39,352 nt of DNA, from positions 1 to 39,352 of the forward strand of contig JASHNS010000005.1 of assembly GCA_030041515.1 (NCBI GenBank). Reading direction: 5' to 3'. A model generated the notes under the pieces. It saw only the letters and a list, made by a program, of their open reading frames with translations. It had not been told where the DNA came from and did not search any database. Below are positions 1-8,119 of the stretch, piece after piece. The stretch comes from Acidobacteriaceae bacterium. GTDB taxonomy: Bacteria; Acidobacteriota; Terriglobia; Terriglobales; Acidobacteriaceae. Each line of letters begins with the position of its first letter. The first letter of the stretch is position 1. Both the position numbers and the translations under genes were made by a program.

Positions 1-1797
1 GTTCGAACTGAGCCACAGATACGCGCGACTGTCTTCCAGAATCCCCAGCACCCGCTGCGGCAGTTCATCTGATTTGACCGCGACGATATGCCCGTCCGCC
101 ATGCGATCCAGACCGGCGTCGTTGGTTCCGATCCACAGTGTGCCCTCGCGATCCGCGTAGAGCGAGGTGACGACATCGCTGGATAGGCCATCCTTCGTTG
201 TGAAGTTGCGGAATTGTCCGTTGCGATAGCGCGTGAGGCCGCCCCGCGTGCCGATCCACAAATTACCGACGCGATCGTTGGCCATGGCGCCGATGAGGTC
301 GCTGCCCAGGCCGTCGAGCGTGGTCCAGGTGGTGAACGTGCCGTTCGCGTAGCGCGAAAGCCCGTGGCTCGTCCCAATCCACAACGCGCCATGCGGACCA
401 AAGTGCAGGGAACGGATGAAGTCGTCGGCCAGCCCGTCGGCGGTGGTGTAACTGTCCACGTTCGAGCCTCGCACCAGGTCCAGCCCGTCGGGCGTACCCA
501 CCCATACATCGCCATTCGCGTCGGCTGCCAGGGCCAGCACTATGTTGCTGTCCAGTCCCTGCGCCGTCGTGACCGCGTGGAAATGGCCCTGATGCCAGAC
601 GTTCAGGCCGCCGCCGTTGGTGCCTGCAGCCACGTCTCCGTCTGGACTTTGCGCCAGGGCCAGGACGTTCTCCTGCGTGAGGCCTTCCTGCGCTGTCAGT
701 GTGAAAAACTTCCGGTCGCGCAGCACTGCCAGCCCGCTGGATGCGGTGCCCAGCCAGAGATCGCCCTCGCGATCCTCAGCCGCCGCCAGGATCGATTCGG
801 TCTCGCGCGGCAACGCTGAACTGTTGCCATCGGGCGTGATTCTCATGAGTCCCTGCGCGGTGGCGGCCCACATCATGCCTTCGCGATCACAGAAGAGAAA
901 CGTGACAGCGCCCGTCGCTGCGCCCACTGCGCGGACGCCTTCGCTTCCAGCAACATAGAGCCCGCTCGCGGTCGCGATCCATATGCGCCCGGAGCCGTCC
1001 GCGGCCAGCATCTGCACCGTACCGGGAACATCCACGGTGCGGCAGGCTGTCGTCGAGCAGGCTTCCAGCCCGGAGCGCAACCCCGCCCAGGCCATGCCGC
1101 TGCCATCCACGGCGAGAGCATGCACTTCGCCGGCTATGCCGACTGGCCGGAATCCCTGGCCGGCGGAGGCCCGCATCAGCCCCTGTTCCGCTCCGAGCCA
1201 GAGAGTGCCATGTGGGCCCGCAGCCATTGCGCTGCTTTCCGTCAGATTGTATTGGCCGAGGGGGACCGCCACCGCGTGTGAAGCGCCGCGATCGATGCGG
1301 AAGAGTCCCGCTGCGCTGAGCACCCACACCGATCCGCGTTCGCTCTCCGGCGCCTCCGAGCTCGTATCGCACCACGTCCGCCAGATCTGCGTAGCGGGCA
1401 CGCCATGCTCCGGCCCGAATCTTTCGATTCTGCCGTTGCGCAGGACCGCCAGGCCGCCGGAAGTGCTGATCCACAAAGCGCCCGTCGCATCGTCGGTCAG
1501 GCCGTCGATCAAATCGCTGGGCAACGCTGGCGTGTTGGCATGGTTGAAGACCGCGAACTCCGCGCCGTCGAAGCGCACCAGGCCGCCCTCGGTGGCGATC
1601 CACAGGAAGCCATCGCGCGCCTGCACGATGGCATGCACGGTGCTCTGGGGCAAACCGGAGTCCGTTTGCCACGACTGATAGCCATAGTGAGCCAGCGCCG
1701 TATGCGGGTCGAGGGCGAACGCAGGCAGGGCCGCGAGTGCGAGCAACACGCCGAGTATGGCCGAAAATCCTGCCGGAAACGCCCGCAGCCTGAGCAT
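1..1797 (-). CDS. Two-component regulator propeller (Reg_prop) sensor protein, N-terminal part, runs off the left edge
   Basis: The frame is open from the ATG at 1797 to base 1 without a stop, giving 599 codons of a longer protein. It begins with a signal-type segment (MLRLRAFPAGFSAILGVLLA) and then TALAHYGYQSWQTDSGLPQS, the typical start of acidobacterial and Bacteroides propeller sensors. The rest consists of repeated blades of the type D-x-x-G-x-[LMV]-W-[IVL]-x-T-x-x-G-L, for example DGFLWIATEGGLVRF, REGDLWLGT and ANGDVWVGTPDGL. This is the periplasmic ligand-sensing double propeller. In the family it is followed by a YYY domain, a membrane helix and a histidine kinase, GGDEF or HTH output domain; here that part lies outside the window, so the output is unknown. 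It lies 63 bp downstream of the DtxR-like gene on the same strand and could be cotranscribed with it. Confidence 0.85.
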   Translation of the reverse strand, partial: MLRLRAFPAGFSAILGVLLALAALPAFALDPHTALAHYGYQSWQTDSGLPQSTVHAIVQARDGFLWIATEGGLVRFDGAEFAVFNHANTPALPSDLIDGLTDDATGALWISTSGGLAVLRNGRIERFGPEHGVPATQIWRTWCDTSSEAPESERGSVWVLSAAGLFRIDRGASHAVAVPLGQYNLTESSAMAAGPHGTLWLGAEQGLMRASAGQGFRPVGIAGEVHALAVDGSGMAWAGLRSGLEACSTTACRTVDVPGTVQMLAADGSGRIWIATASGLYVAGSEGVRAVGAATGAVTFLFCDREGMMWAATAQGLMRITPDGNSSALPRETESILAAAEDREGDLWLGTASSGLAVLRDRKFFTLTAQEGLTQENVLALAQSPDGDVAAGTNGGGLNVWHQGHFHAVTTAQGLDSNIVLALAADANGDVWVGTPDGLDLVRGSNVDSYTTADGLADDFIRSLHFGPHGALWIGTSHGLSRYANGTFTTWTTLDGLGSDLIGAMANDRVGNLWIGTRGGLTRYRNGQFRNFTTKDGLSSDVVTSLYADREGTLWIGTNDAGLDRMADGHIVAVKSDELPQRVLGILEDSRAYLWLSSN

Positions 1798-1860
1798 GAA
1801 GAGTGCCTGCAATGATGCTACATCCCGATGCAAGGCCTGCTCGCGCGGACGCTTCGCCGG

Positions 1861-2547
1861 TTACTGCCTGCGCTTGCGGCCGTCAGAGGAACGCCGCACC
1901 TGCACTTTTTCCGCTGCCGCGGGTCCAATGGTGAAACGGCCGGCAGAGGTCTCGATGGCCAGCGTCTTGTCATAATTGCATGCGAGCACGCGCACGGTGC
2001 CGCCGGGCTCAATGCCGGTGCGATGCAGGAACCTGAGCAGCCCCGGGTCGCGCTCGTAGAGGCTGGTCACCGTGTAGGCAGCGCCCTCGGGCGCTTCGGC
2101 CAGCGGACGCACGCCGCGGCGCCTGCGCGTTTCCGGGCTCTCAGGCAGCACCGCGTTGCCGTGGGGACACGAGCCTTTCTCGCCGAGCTTGCGGCTGAGC
2201 AGCGCCTCGAAGGCCGGCGAGACGGCGTGCTCCAGGCGCTCCGCTTCGTCGTGGACCTCGTACCACGGCATGCCGAAGATCTCAGACAGCATGCGCTCGA
2301 TGAGGTGATGCCGCAGCGCGGTGCGATACGCGGCCTCGTGGCCTTTGGGCGTCAGCTTCACCACGCCGTCGGCCTTGACCTCGACGTAGCCATCGCGCGT
2401 GAGCCGCCGCAGCGCCATCGAGACGGCCGGGGGGGAGACGGCGAGCCAGTGTGCGAGCGTCGCCGAGATGACGGTCTGCCCCTCGCTCGCGGCTTCCAGG
2501 ATCGCCTTGAGGTAGTCTTCGCGGGAGACGCTGATGGCAGGCTTCAT
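1861..2547 (-). CDS. DtxR/MntR-family metal-dependent transcriptional repressor
   Basis: The 228-residue protein has the three DtxR-family parts. A winged helix occupies about residues 5-70 (SREDYLKAILEA, then LAVSPPAVSMALRRL as recognition helix). A metal-binding dimerisation domain follows at about 71-150 (RHHLIERML, VHDEAERLEHAVS, CPHGN). The end is a FeoA/SH3-like domain at about 155-220. By alignment from memory with DtxR, H80, E84, H99, E106 and H107 match known ligands, while Met10 and Cys102 of DtxR are replaced by D11 and E103. Asp and Glu at these two places are typical of manganese-responsive MntR, so Mn(II) is a reasonable guess. The gene is divergent from trpS across an 88-bp gap and precedes the propeller sensor. 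I see no clear operator palindrome and no transporter gene nearby to name its target. Confidence 0.88.
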   Translation of the reverse strand: MKPAISVSREDYLKAILEAASEGQTVISATLAHWLAVSPPAVSMALRRLTRDGYVEVKADGVVKLTPKGHEAAYRTALRHHLIERMLSEIFGMPWYEVHDEAERLEHAVSPAFEALLSRKLGEKGSCPHGNAVLPESPETRRRRGVRPLAEAPEGAAYTVTSLYERDPGLLRFLHRTGIEPGGTVRVLACNYDKTLAIETSAGRFTIGPAAAEKVQVRRSSDGRKRRQ

Positions 2548-2609
2548 TGGGTATTAGCTTACCGCTGAAGGGCTTTCGGGCAGCGAACGGATTCGGGCGC
2601 ACCATCCCG

Positions 2610-2615
2610 TACAAT
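2610..2615 (+). promoter_or_regulatory. Possible -10 box of the trpS promoter
   Basis: TACAAT (one mismatch to TATAAT) lies 20 bp before the trpS ATG in the divergent gap. No good -35 hexamer is seen at 16-18 bp, so the assignment is weak. A short leader would fit the absence of a clear Shine-Dalgarno sequence before trpS. Confidence 0.3.
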
Positions 2616-2635
2616 AACCAAAGCCTTTTTACGCA

Positions 2636-3712
2636 ATGGATCCCGTGTCGAACTCATCTTCTCCTCGTAAGCGCGTGCTGAGCGGCATGCGCCCCACCGG
2701 CAAGCTCCACCTGGGCAATTACATGGGAGCGCTGCACAACTGGGTGCGCCTGCAGGACCAGTACGAGTGCTACTTCTTCATCGCCGACTGGCATGCGCTC
2801 ACCACCGACTACGCCGATCCGTCGCAGATTCCGGCCAACACCCGCGAGGTCATCCTCGACTACCTCGCCGCCGGTCTTGACCCGGAGAAATCTGTCCTCT
2901 TCGTCCAGAGCAAGGTCAAACAGCACGCCGAGTTTCATCTGCTGCTGTCGATGATTACGCCGCTGGGCTGGCTGGAGCGCGTCCCCAGCTACAAGGAGCA
3001 GCAGGAAAACCTGACCGGCAAGGATCTGAGCACCTACGGCTTCCTCGGGTATCCGTTGCTCCAGGCAGCGGACATTCTGATCTACCAGCCGGATTTCGTT
3101 CCCGTCGGCCAGGATCAGGCCGCGCATGTGGAACTGACGCGCGAAGTGGCGCGGCGGTTCAACCAGTTCTACAAGAAGCAGCCAGCGGGCCGCGCCGAGT
3201 CTTCCAATGACGAGCCAATCCTCCCCGAGCCGCAGGTGCTCCTGACGCCCTCGCCCAAGCTGCCGGGCACCGACGGCCGCAAGATGTCGAAAAGCTACGG
3301 CAACACGATCCTGCTCAGCGATCCCGAGCCGGAGATTCGTGCCAAGCTCAAACCCATGGTCACCGATCCCGCGCGCATTCGCCGTAAGGATCCTGGCAAT
3401 CCCGACAAGTGCCCGGTCGGCGATCTGCACAAAATCTTTTCGAGCCAGGAGACGGTGGCGAAGGTCTACGACGGCTGCACCACAGCGGGCATTGGTTGCA
3501 TCGAGTGCAAAACATGGGTGGCCGACGCAATCGTTGCGCATCTCGCGCCCATCCAGGAGCGCCGCGCGCAGTTCGAGCAGAAGCCGGCGCTGGTGAAGGA
3601 AATCCTTGCGGCCGGCGATGAACGCGCCCGTACCCGCGCCGAGCAGACCATGCAGGAAGTCCGCGCCGCCATGGGGCTCGCCGAATCCACGCAGGGGGTT
3701 GTTGCTCCATGA
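2636..3712 (+). CDS. trpS: Tryptophanyl-tRNA synthetase with four-cysteine iron-sulphur motif
   Basis: This class I aminoacyl-tRNA synthetase charges tRNA-Trp. The 358 residues match the usual bacterial length. The HIGH-type motif is in RPTGKLHLGNYMGAL near residues 20-34 and KMSKS is at residues 216-220. DFVPVGQDQAAHVELTR is the conserved tryptophan/dimer region. Near the C-terminus four cysteines (C259, C281, C288, C291) form C-x21-C-x6-C-x2-C within CPVGD...DGCTTAGIGCIECK. This closely resembles the [4Fe-4S] motif known from Thermotoga maritima TrpRS and is absent from the E. coli type. The stop overlaps the scpA start in ATGA, so the two genes are probably translated together. The ATG at 2636 is the first in frame; no strong ribosome-binding site precedes it. 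Confidence 0.97.
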   Translation: MDPVSNSSSPRKRVLSGMRPTGKLHLGNYMGALHNWVRLQDQYECYFFIADWHALTTDYADPSQIPANTREVILDYLAAGLDPEKSVLFVQSKVKQHAEFHLLLSMITPLGWLERVPSYKEQQENLTGKDLSTYGFLGYPLLQAADILIYQPDFVPVGQDQAAHVELTREVARRFNQFYKKQPAGRAESSNDEPILPEPQVLLTPSPKLPGTDGRKMSKSYGNTILLSDPEPEIRAKLKPMVTDPARIRRKDPGNPDKCPVGDLHKIFSSQETVAKVYDGCTTAGIGCIECKTWVADAIVAHLAPIQERRAQFEQKPALVKEILAAGDERARTRAEQTMQEVRAAMGLAESTQGVVAP

Positions 3713-4602
3713 CGGAAGATACCCCTACGCCTTCCAGCCAGCCCGAAGCGCCGCAGTCGTCCGACGCCACCGCGCCCGCGTCCGACGCGGTTCCGGTCGC
3801 GTTCCCTAAAAAGAAGGCGGAAGAAGACTCGGCCTTCCCCTTTTCCGTCACCGTCGGCCAGGTCTACGACGGGCCGCTGGACCTGCTGCTCGATCTCGTG
3901 CGCAAGCAGAACATCGATATCTACGACATCCCCATCGCCAAAATCACGGCGCAGTTTCTCGCCTACGTCGAGCACCTCAAGGCCTCCGACGTCGACACCG
4001 CCGGCGAGTTCATCTACATGTCGGCGCTGCTGATCCACATCAAGAGCAAGATGCTGCTGCCGCGCTCGCCCGCCGAGACCGCCGAAGAAGCCGAGGATCC
4101 GCGCCGCGAACTGGTGGAGCGGTTGCTCGAGCACGAGCGCTTCCGCAACGCCGCGCAGATGCTGCAGCAGAAGCGCCAGCTGGAAGAAGCGACGTGGACC
4201 AATCCCGGCATCCGCGAGTTCCGCAAAGAGGCCGAAGACGATCAGGAAATCGCCGCCGACACGCTCGATCTCGTCCGCGTCTTCCGCCAGGTGCTGGAGC
4301 GCGCGAAGAGCCGTCCCATCCTCGACGTGCAGGAGGACGCGGTCACCGTGCGCCAGATGATCGAGTTCGTGCGCCGCCGCCTGATGATGGAAGACCGCCC
4401 GGTCGCGCTCTCGAAGCTGCTCGCGCACACGCGCTCCACCGGCGCGGTCATCGCCATGTTTCTGGCGCTGCTGGAGCTGGTGCGGCTGCAGGCCATCCTG
4501 CTGCGCCAGGACCGCGCCTTCGCGGAGATCTACATCAAGAAGGACGAGCAGTTCGAGCAGGCGATTCAGGACCGTCTGAGCGTGCGCGACGACTGGACGT
4601 AA
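3709..4602 (+). CDS. scpA: Segregation and condensation protein A (kleisin of bacterial condensin)
   Basis: ScpA is the kleisin subunit that, with ScpB, bridges the SMC dimer in chromosome segregation. The family signature starts near residue 50 with YDGPLDLLLDLVRKQ, followed by IDIYDIPIAKITAQFLAYVE and EFIYMSALLIHIKSKMLLPR, which form the SMC-binding N-terminal helices. The C-terminal winged helix is at about residues 205-280. The 297 residues exceed the usual ~250 because of a 45-residue Pro/Ala/Ser-rich N-terminal leader. The start overlaps the trpS stop (ATGA). Its usual partner scpB is not next to it but 3.5 kb downstream on the same strand, after two unrelated genes. Confidence 0.95.
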   Translation: MTEDTPTPSSQPEAPQSSDATAPASDAVPVAFPKKKAEEDSAFPFSVTVGQVYDGPLDLLLDLVRKQNIDIYDIPIAKITAQFLAYVEHLKASDVDTAGEFIYMSALLIHIKSKMLLPRSPAETAEEAEDPRRELVERLLEHERFRNAAQMLQQKRQLEEATWTNPGIREFRKEAEDDQEIAADTLDLVRVFRQVLERAKSRPILDVQEDAVTVRQMIEFVRRRLMMEDRPVALSKLLAHTRSTGAVIAMFLALLELVRLQAILLRQDRAFAEIYIKKDEQFEQAIQDRLSVRDDWT

Positions 4603-4659
4603 GCTGAGTGGTATCCGGCCGTATGGCCCTTGTGGAGCAGCCTGGGAAAGTGAGGCGTG

Positions 4660-6204
4660 ATGCGTACGAGATTCCTGCAACCAGCGATCGGGCTCCTGCT
4701 CGTCTTCGTCCCCTGTGGATGGGCGCAGCGCGCGCGTTCCTGCGCGGACCTCGCGCATTTCACCGCGCCGGGGGTCGCGATCAGCAAAGCCCAGGCCCTT
4801 CCCGCCGGCAGCAGAATGCCCATTCCGTTCACCGCGCCGCCGCAGTACGTGGTCGCGCCCGCCTACTGCCGCGTTGAGGGCGTCATCGACCAGCGCATCG
4901 GCGCCGGCAGCCAGCCGTTCGGCATTCACTTCGCGCTGGCCATGCCCGACCGCTGGAACGGCGATTTCCTGATGCAGGGCGGCGCGGGCGGCAATGGAAT
5001 TGTGTACGCGCCGATTGGCCTCACCGCCGCCGGAGACACGCCCGCGCTGCTGCGCGGCTACGCAGTCGTGAGCACGGATACCGGCCACACCAGCCACAAT
5101 GGCGCCTTCGACTTCAGCTTCGTGAAAGATCAGCAGGCTTATCTGGACTTTGCGTATCAGGCGAATCCCGAAGTGGCCGCGCTGGCTAAACAGATCATCG
5201 CGCAGCACTACGGCAGGCCCGCTGCTTATTCGTATTTTGTGGGCTGCTCCACCGGCGGGCGCGAAGGAATGATTCTCTCCCAGCGCTTTCCCACCGTGTT
5301 CAACGGGATTATTGTTGGCGATCCCGCGATGCGCACCGGCCTGTCGAATCTGGCGATCGGGCAGTGGATCCCGGCCGCGTTCAACCAAATCGCGCCGCGC
5401 GATGCCGAGGGAAAGCCCGTCATCGCCGAGGCCATCACGGATGCCGATCGCAAGCTGATTGTCGATGCGCTCATGAAGCAATGCGATGGCGTCGATGGCG
5501 TCGTGGACGGCATGATCTCCAATCCGCTCGCCTGCCATTTCGATCCCGCGGTCCTCACGTGCAAGCCCGGCGAAACCGGTTCGTGTCTGGCGCCCGCCAA
5601 AGTGGCCGCGATCAGGAAAGCCTTCGGGGGACCGAAAACGTCCCAGGGAATCCAGGTCTATCCCGGCTTCCTCTACGATGCCGGCATTGCGGCTACGTCG
5701 GGCATCCCGGGAATTCTGGTGCCGGGCCCGGGCATCTTCGGGCCTCCGCCGACGGCCACGCATGTCGACGTCGAGGCTGAGGCTCTGAAAGCCGTGCAGC
5801 CGCTCGTCGACTCCATGGCGACCAACCTCTCCACCTTTGCCGCGCACGGCGGAAAGCTGATTTTTTACCACGGCGACAGCGATCCGTGGTTCTCGCCCCT
5901 CGATACTGTCGACTACTTCAAAGAAATGGCTGCGGCCAACGGCGGCCTTGCCGCGGTGTCGCAATGGAGCCAGTTCTATTTCGTTCCGGGCATGAGCCAT
6001 TGCGGCGGCGGCCCTTCGCTGGATCGCTTCGACCTGCTCACCGCGCTCTCCAACTGGGTAGAGAAAGGCGTGACGCCGCAATCGGTGATCGCCACGGGAA
6101 AGGCATTTCCGGGCCGCAGCCGTCCTCTGTGCCCCTATCCACAACACGCCCAGTACAAAGGGGAAGGCAATACGCAGGATGCGGGCAATTTTGCCTGCCG
6201 CTGA
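4660..6204 (+). CDS. Secreted tannase/feruloyl esterase family hydrolase
   Basis: The family hydrolyses ester bonds of gallate, ferulate or related aromatic acids on plant material, usually outside the cell. An N-terminal signal peptide (FLQPAIGLLLVFVPCGWAQ) precedes the mature start. The nucleophile is S197 in VGCSTGGREGM. The acid is probably the Asp of YHGDSDPWFSP and the base the His of FVPGMSHCGGG. The Cys just before the Ser and the Cys just after the His give the CS-D-HC arrangement, in which a disulphide ties the triad together; this is diagnostic for the family. A calcium-binding lid region is plausible around DGVDGVVDGMISNP. The ATG at 4660 follows GGGAAAGTGAGG; a GTG just before it (4657) is possible. 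The 514-residue length is normal. The gene sits between scpA and scpB, with which it has no functional link. Confidence 0.9.
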   Translation: MRTRFLQPAIGLLLVFVPCGWAQRARSCADLAHFTAPGVAISKAQALPAGSRMPIPFTAPPQYVVAPAYCRVEGVIDQRIGAGSQPFGIHFALAMPDRWNGDFLMQGGAGGNGIVYAPIGLTAAGDTPALLRGYAVVSTDTGHTSHNGAFDFSFVKDQQAYLDFAYQANPEVAALAKQIIAQHYGRPAAYSYFVGCSTGGREGMILSQRFPTVFNGIIVGDPAMRTGLSNLAIGQWIPAAFNQIAPRDAEGKPVIAEAITDADRKLIVDALMKQCDGVDGVVDGMISNPLACHFDPAVLTCKPGETGSCLAPAKVAAIRKAFGGPKTSQGIQVYPGFLYDAGIAATSGIPGILVPGPGIFGPPPTATHVDVEAEALKAVQPLVDSMATNLSTFAAHGGKLIFYHGDSDPWFSPLDTVDYFKEMAAANGGLAAVSQWSQFYFVPGMSHCGGGPSLDRFDLLTALSNWVEKGVTPQSVIATGKAFPGRSRPLCPYPQHAQYKGEGNTQDAGNFACR

Positions 6205-6401
6205 TGAGTCCGTAACCCGCACAAAATCAACCGACTGAAGCAATCAAAATGCGTGCTGTTCCTGTGCATAACCCGGTCCATGCCCGGTCGGCCAGCAGGC
6301 CCCACTCTGTACTCCAAGTCGCAGAATTAAGGCAGCTTGCATCCAATCTCTGCCGATAATCCCCGTTGGTAATTTGGCCCAACCCGCTCCGCCGACCTAG
6401 A

Positions 6402-8048
6402 ATGGACTTCGGACCCTTCATGGACCCGGCGCTAGCCATCGCCGAGCCCCCTCCGCAACTGATGGAGGTGGGCTCGCACCAGCGAGAAACGAAGCTGAGC
6501 CGGCCTACCGGCAAAGCTGGAACATTTGTTTTTCTGCTGGCGTTGGTCGTCGGCTTTGGTTTTGTCGCCGTCCAGTTCCATCGCGATCTTGCCTCCGCCG
6601 CGGCGGTATCTCCGTGGACCTGGGTGGTGCTGGGCGCGGCGCTGACCATTGCGCTGGGCTTTCACTTCGTCAACGGATTCCACGACACCGCCAACGCCGT
6701 CGCTACCGTCATCTACACGAACACGCTGCGCCCCGGCCCGGCGGTCGTCTGGTCGGGCATCTGGAACCTGGTCGGCGTGCTCACGTCGTCGGGCGCGGTG
6801 GCCTTCGCCATCCTCGCGCTGCTGCCGGCGGACACGATCCTGCAGGCGGGCAGCCGCGCCGGCTTCTCGATTTTGTTTGCGCTGCTCATTGCCGCGCTCG
6901 TCTGGAACCTCGGCACGTGGTGGCTCGGCCTGCCCGTCTCCAGCTCGCACACGCTCATCGGATCCATCATCGGCGTCGGCCTCGCCAACCAGTTTCTGGG
7001 CGCGCATCCCGGCGCCAGTGGCGTGAACTGGGGACAGGCCCGGAGCGTCTTCGAGGTTCTTCTCATTTCACCTATCGTCGGATTCGGCGGCGCCGCGCTG
7101 CTGCTCCTGCTGCTGCGCCGCTTCGTGCATAATCCCGCGCTCTACCAGGCGCCCAAAGGCGACGAGCCCCCGCCGTTCTGGATTCGCTGCCTTCTCATCC
7201 TCACCTGCACCGGCGTGAGCTTCGGCCACGGTTCCAACGACGGACAAAAGGGGATGGGCCTGATCATGCTCATCCTCATCGGCACCGTGCCCACGGCCTA
7301 CTCGCTGAACCACACCATGGGCCAGGCGCAGCTCCAGCGCTTCGCAACGGTTTCCCAGCGAGCCGAGGAGATTCTCGTCAGTCATCTGCCGCCGCTCGAC
7401 CCCTCTGTGCCGGACCCGCCGCCGCAGGTTGTGCTCTCCAGCTACATCCGCAGCCGGCAGTTCACGCCGGAGACGCTCGCCGCGGCCGCCACGATGACGT
7501 CGCAGATCCAGACCGAAGTGGCGCGGTACCACTCGCTCACCCAGGTGCCGGCGAGCGAACAGCGGCAGCTCCGCAACGACATGTACGTCACCAGCGACGC
7601 GCTGCATCTGCTCGATCGCGCCCCGCAGGCCAGGTTCACGCCCGCGCAGTCGCACGCGCTCGAGAGCTACCGCGGCCAGCTCGACGATGCCACCCGCTTC
7701 ATTCCCACGTGGGTGAAGGTTGCCGTGGCGCTGGCGCTCGGGCTCGGCACCATGGTGGGGTGGAGGCGCATTGTCGTCACTGTGGGCGAGCGCATCGGCA
7801 AGCAGCACCTGACCTACGCGCAGGGCGCGGTGGCGGAAATCGTAGCCGCCGCGACGATTATTGGCGCGAACATGCCCGTCTCCACCACGCACGTGCTGTC
7901 CTCCGGCGTCGCCGGGACCATGACCGCCAACGGCAGCGGCCTGCGCAAGATCACCATCCGCAATATCGCACTGGCATGGGTTCTCACGCTGCCCGCCGCG
8001 GCACTGCTGGCCGCGGCCATCTTCTGGGTCCTGCATCTGATCGGCTGA
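6402..8048 (+). CDS. PiT-family inorganic phosphate transporter
   Basis: This inner-membrane permease carries metal-phosphate with protons or sodium. Both PHO4 signature halves are present. The first is GFHFVNGFHDTANAVATVIY near residue 85, followed by LPVSSSHTLIGSIIGVGLA. The second is FGHGSNDGQKGMGLIMLIL in the middle and MPVSTTHVLSSGVAGTM near the end, giving the inverted-repeat topology with about ten membrane segments. A hydrophilic loop of about 130 residues (after NHTMGQAQLQRF) separates the halves. The coding frame extends to a TTG at 6366, but the ATG at 6402 (MDFGPFMDPALAIAEPP) is more likely; an ATG at 6420 is also possible. No PhoU-like gene is adjacent. It shares the direction of scpB, 71 bp upstream of it. 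Confidence 0.92.
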   Translation: MDFGPFMDPALAIAEPPPQLMEVGSHQRETKLSRPTGKAGTFVFLLALVVGFGFVAVQFHRDLASAAAVSPWTWVVLGAALTIALGFHFVNGFHDTANAVATVIYTNTLRPGPAVVWSGIWNLVGVLTSSGAVAFAILALLPADTILQAGSRAGFSILFALLIAALVWNLGTWWLGLPVSSSHTLIGSIIGVGLANQFLGAHPGASGVNWGQARSVFEVLLISPIVGFGGAALLLLLLRRFVHNPALYQAPKGDEPPPFWIRCLLILTCTGVSFGHGSNDGQKGMGLIMLILIGTVPTAYSLNHTMGQAQLQRFATVSQRAEEILVSHLPPLDPSVPDPPPQVVLSSYIRSRQFTPETLAAAATMTSQIQTEVARYHSLTQVPASEQRQLRNDMYVTSDALHLLDRAPQARFTPAQSHALESYRGQLDDATRFIPTWVKVAVALALGLGTMVGWRRIVVTVGERIGKQHLTYAQGAVAEIVAAATIIGANMPVSTTHVLSSGVAGTMTANGSGLRKITIRNIALAWVLTLPAAALLAAAIFWVLHLIG

Positions 8049-8119
8049 TCCTCGGCATCCAACGCCAGACCTCCGATATCATCCATAAAGCGCCGTTCCC
8101 CTGGGCGCAAACTTACGAC

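Noticed and set aside
3466-6243. 925-residue open frame on the minus strand
   Set aside because: It lies wholly opposite trpS, scpA and the esterase gene. It is rich in Arg, His and Gly without any domain, typical for the antisense of GC-rich coding DNA.
7709-8119. N-terminal extension of ScpB
   Set aside because: It overlaps the phosphate transporter gene in another frame and has no family similarity; the ATG at 8120 starts the conserved domain.
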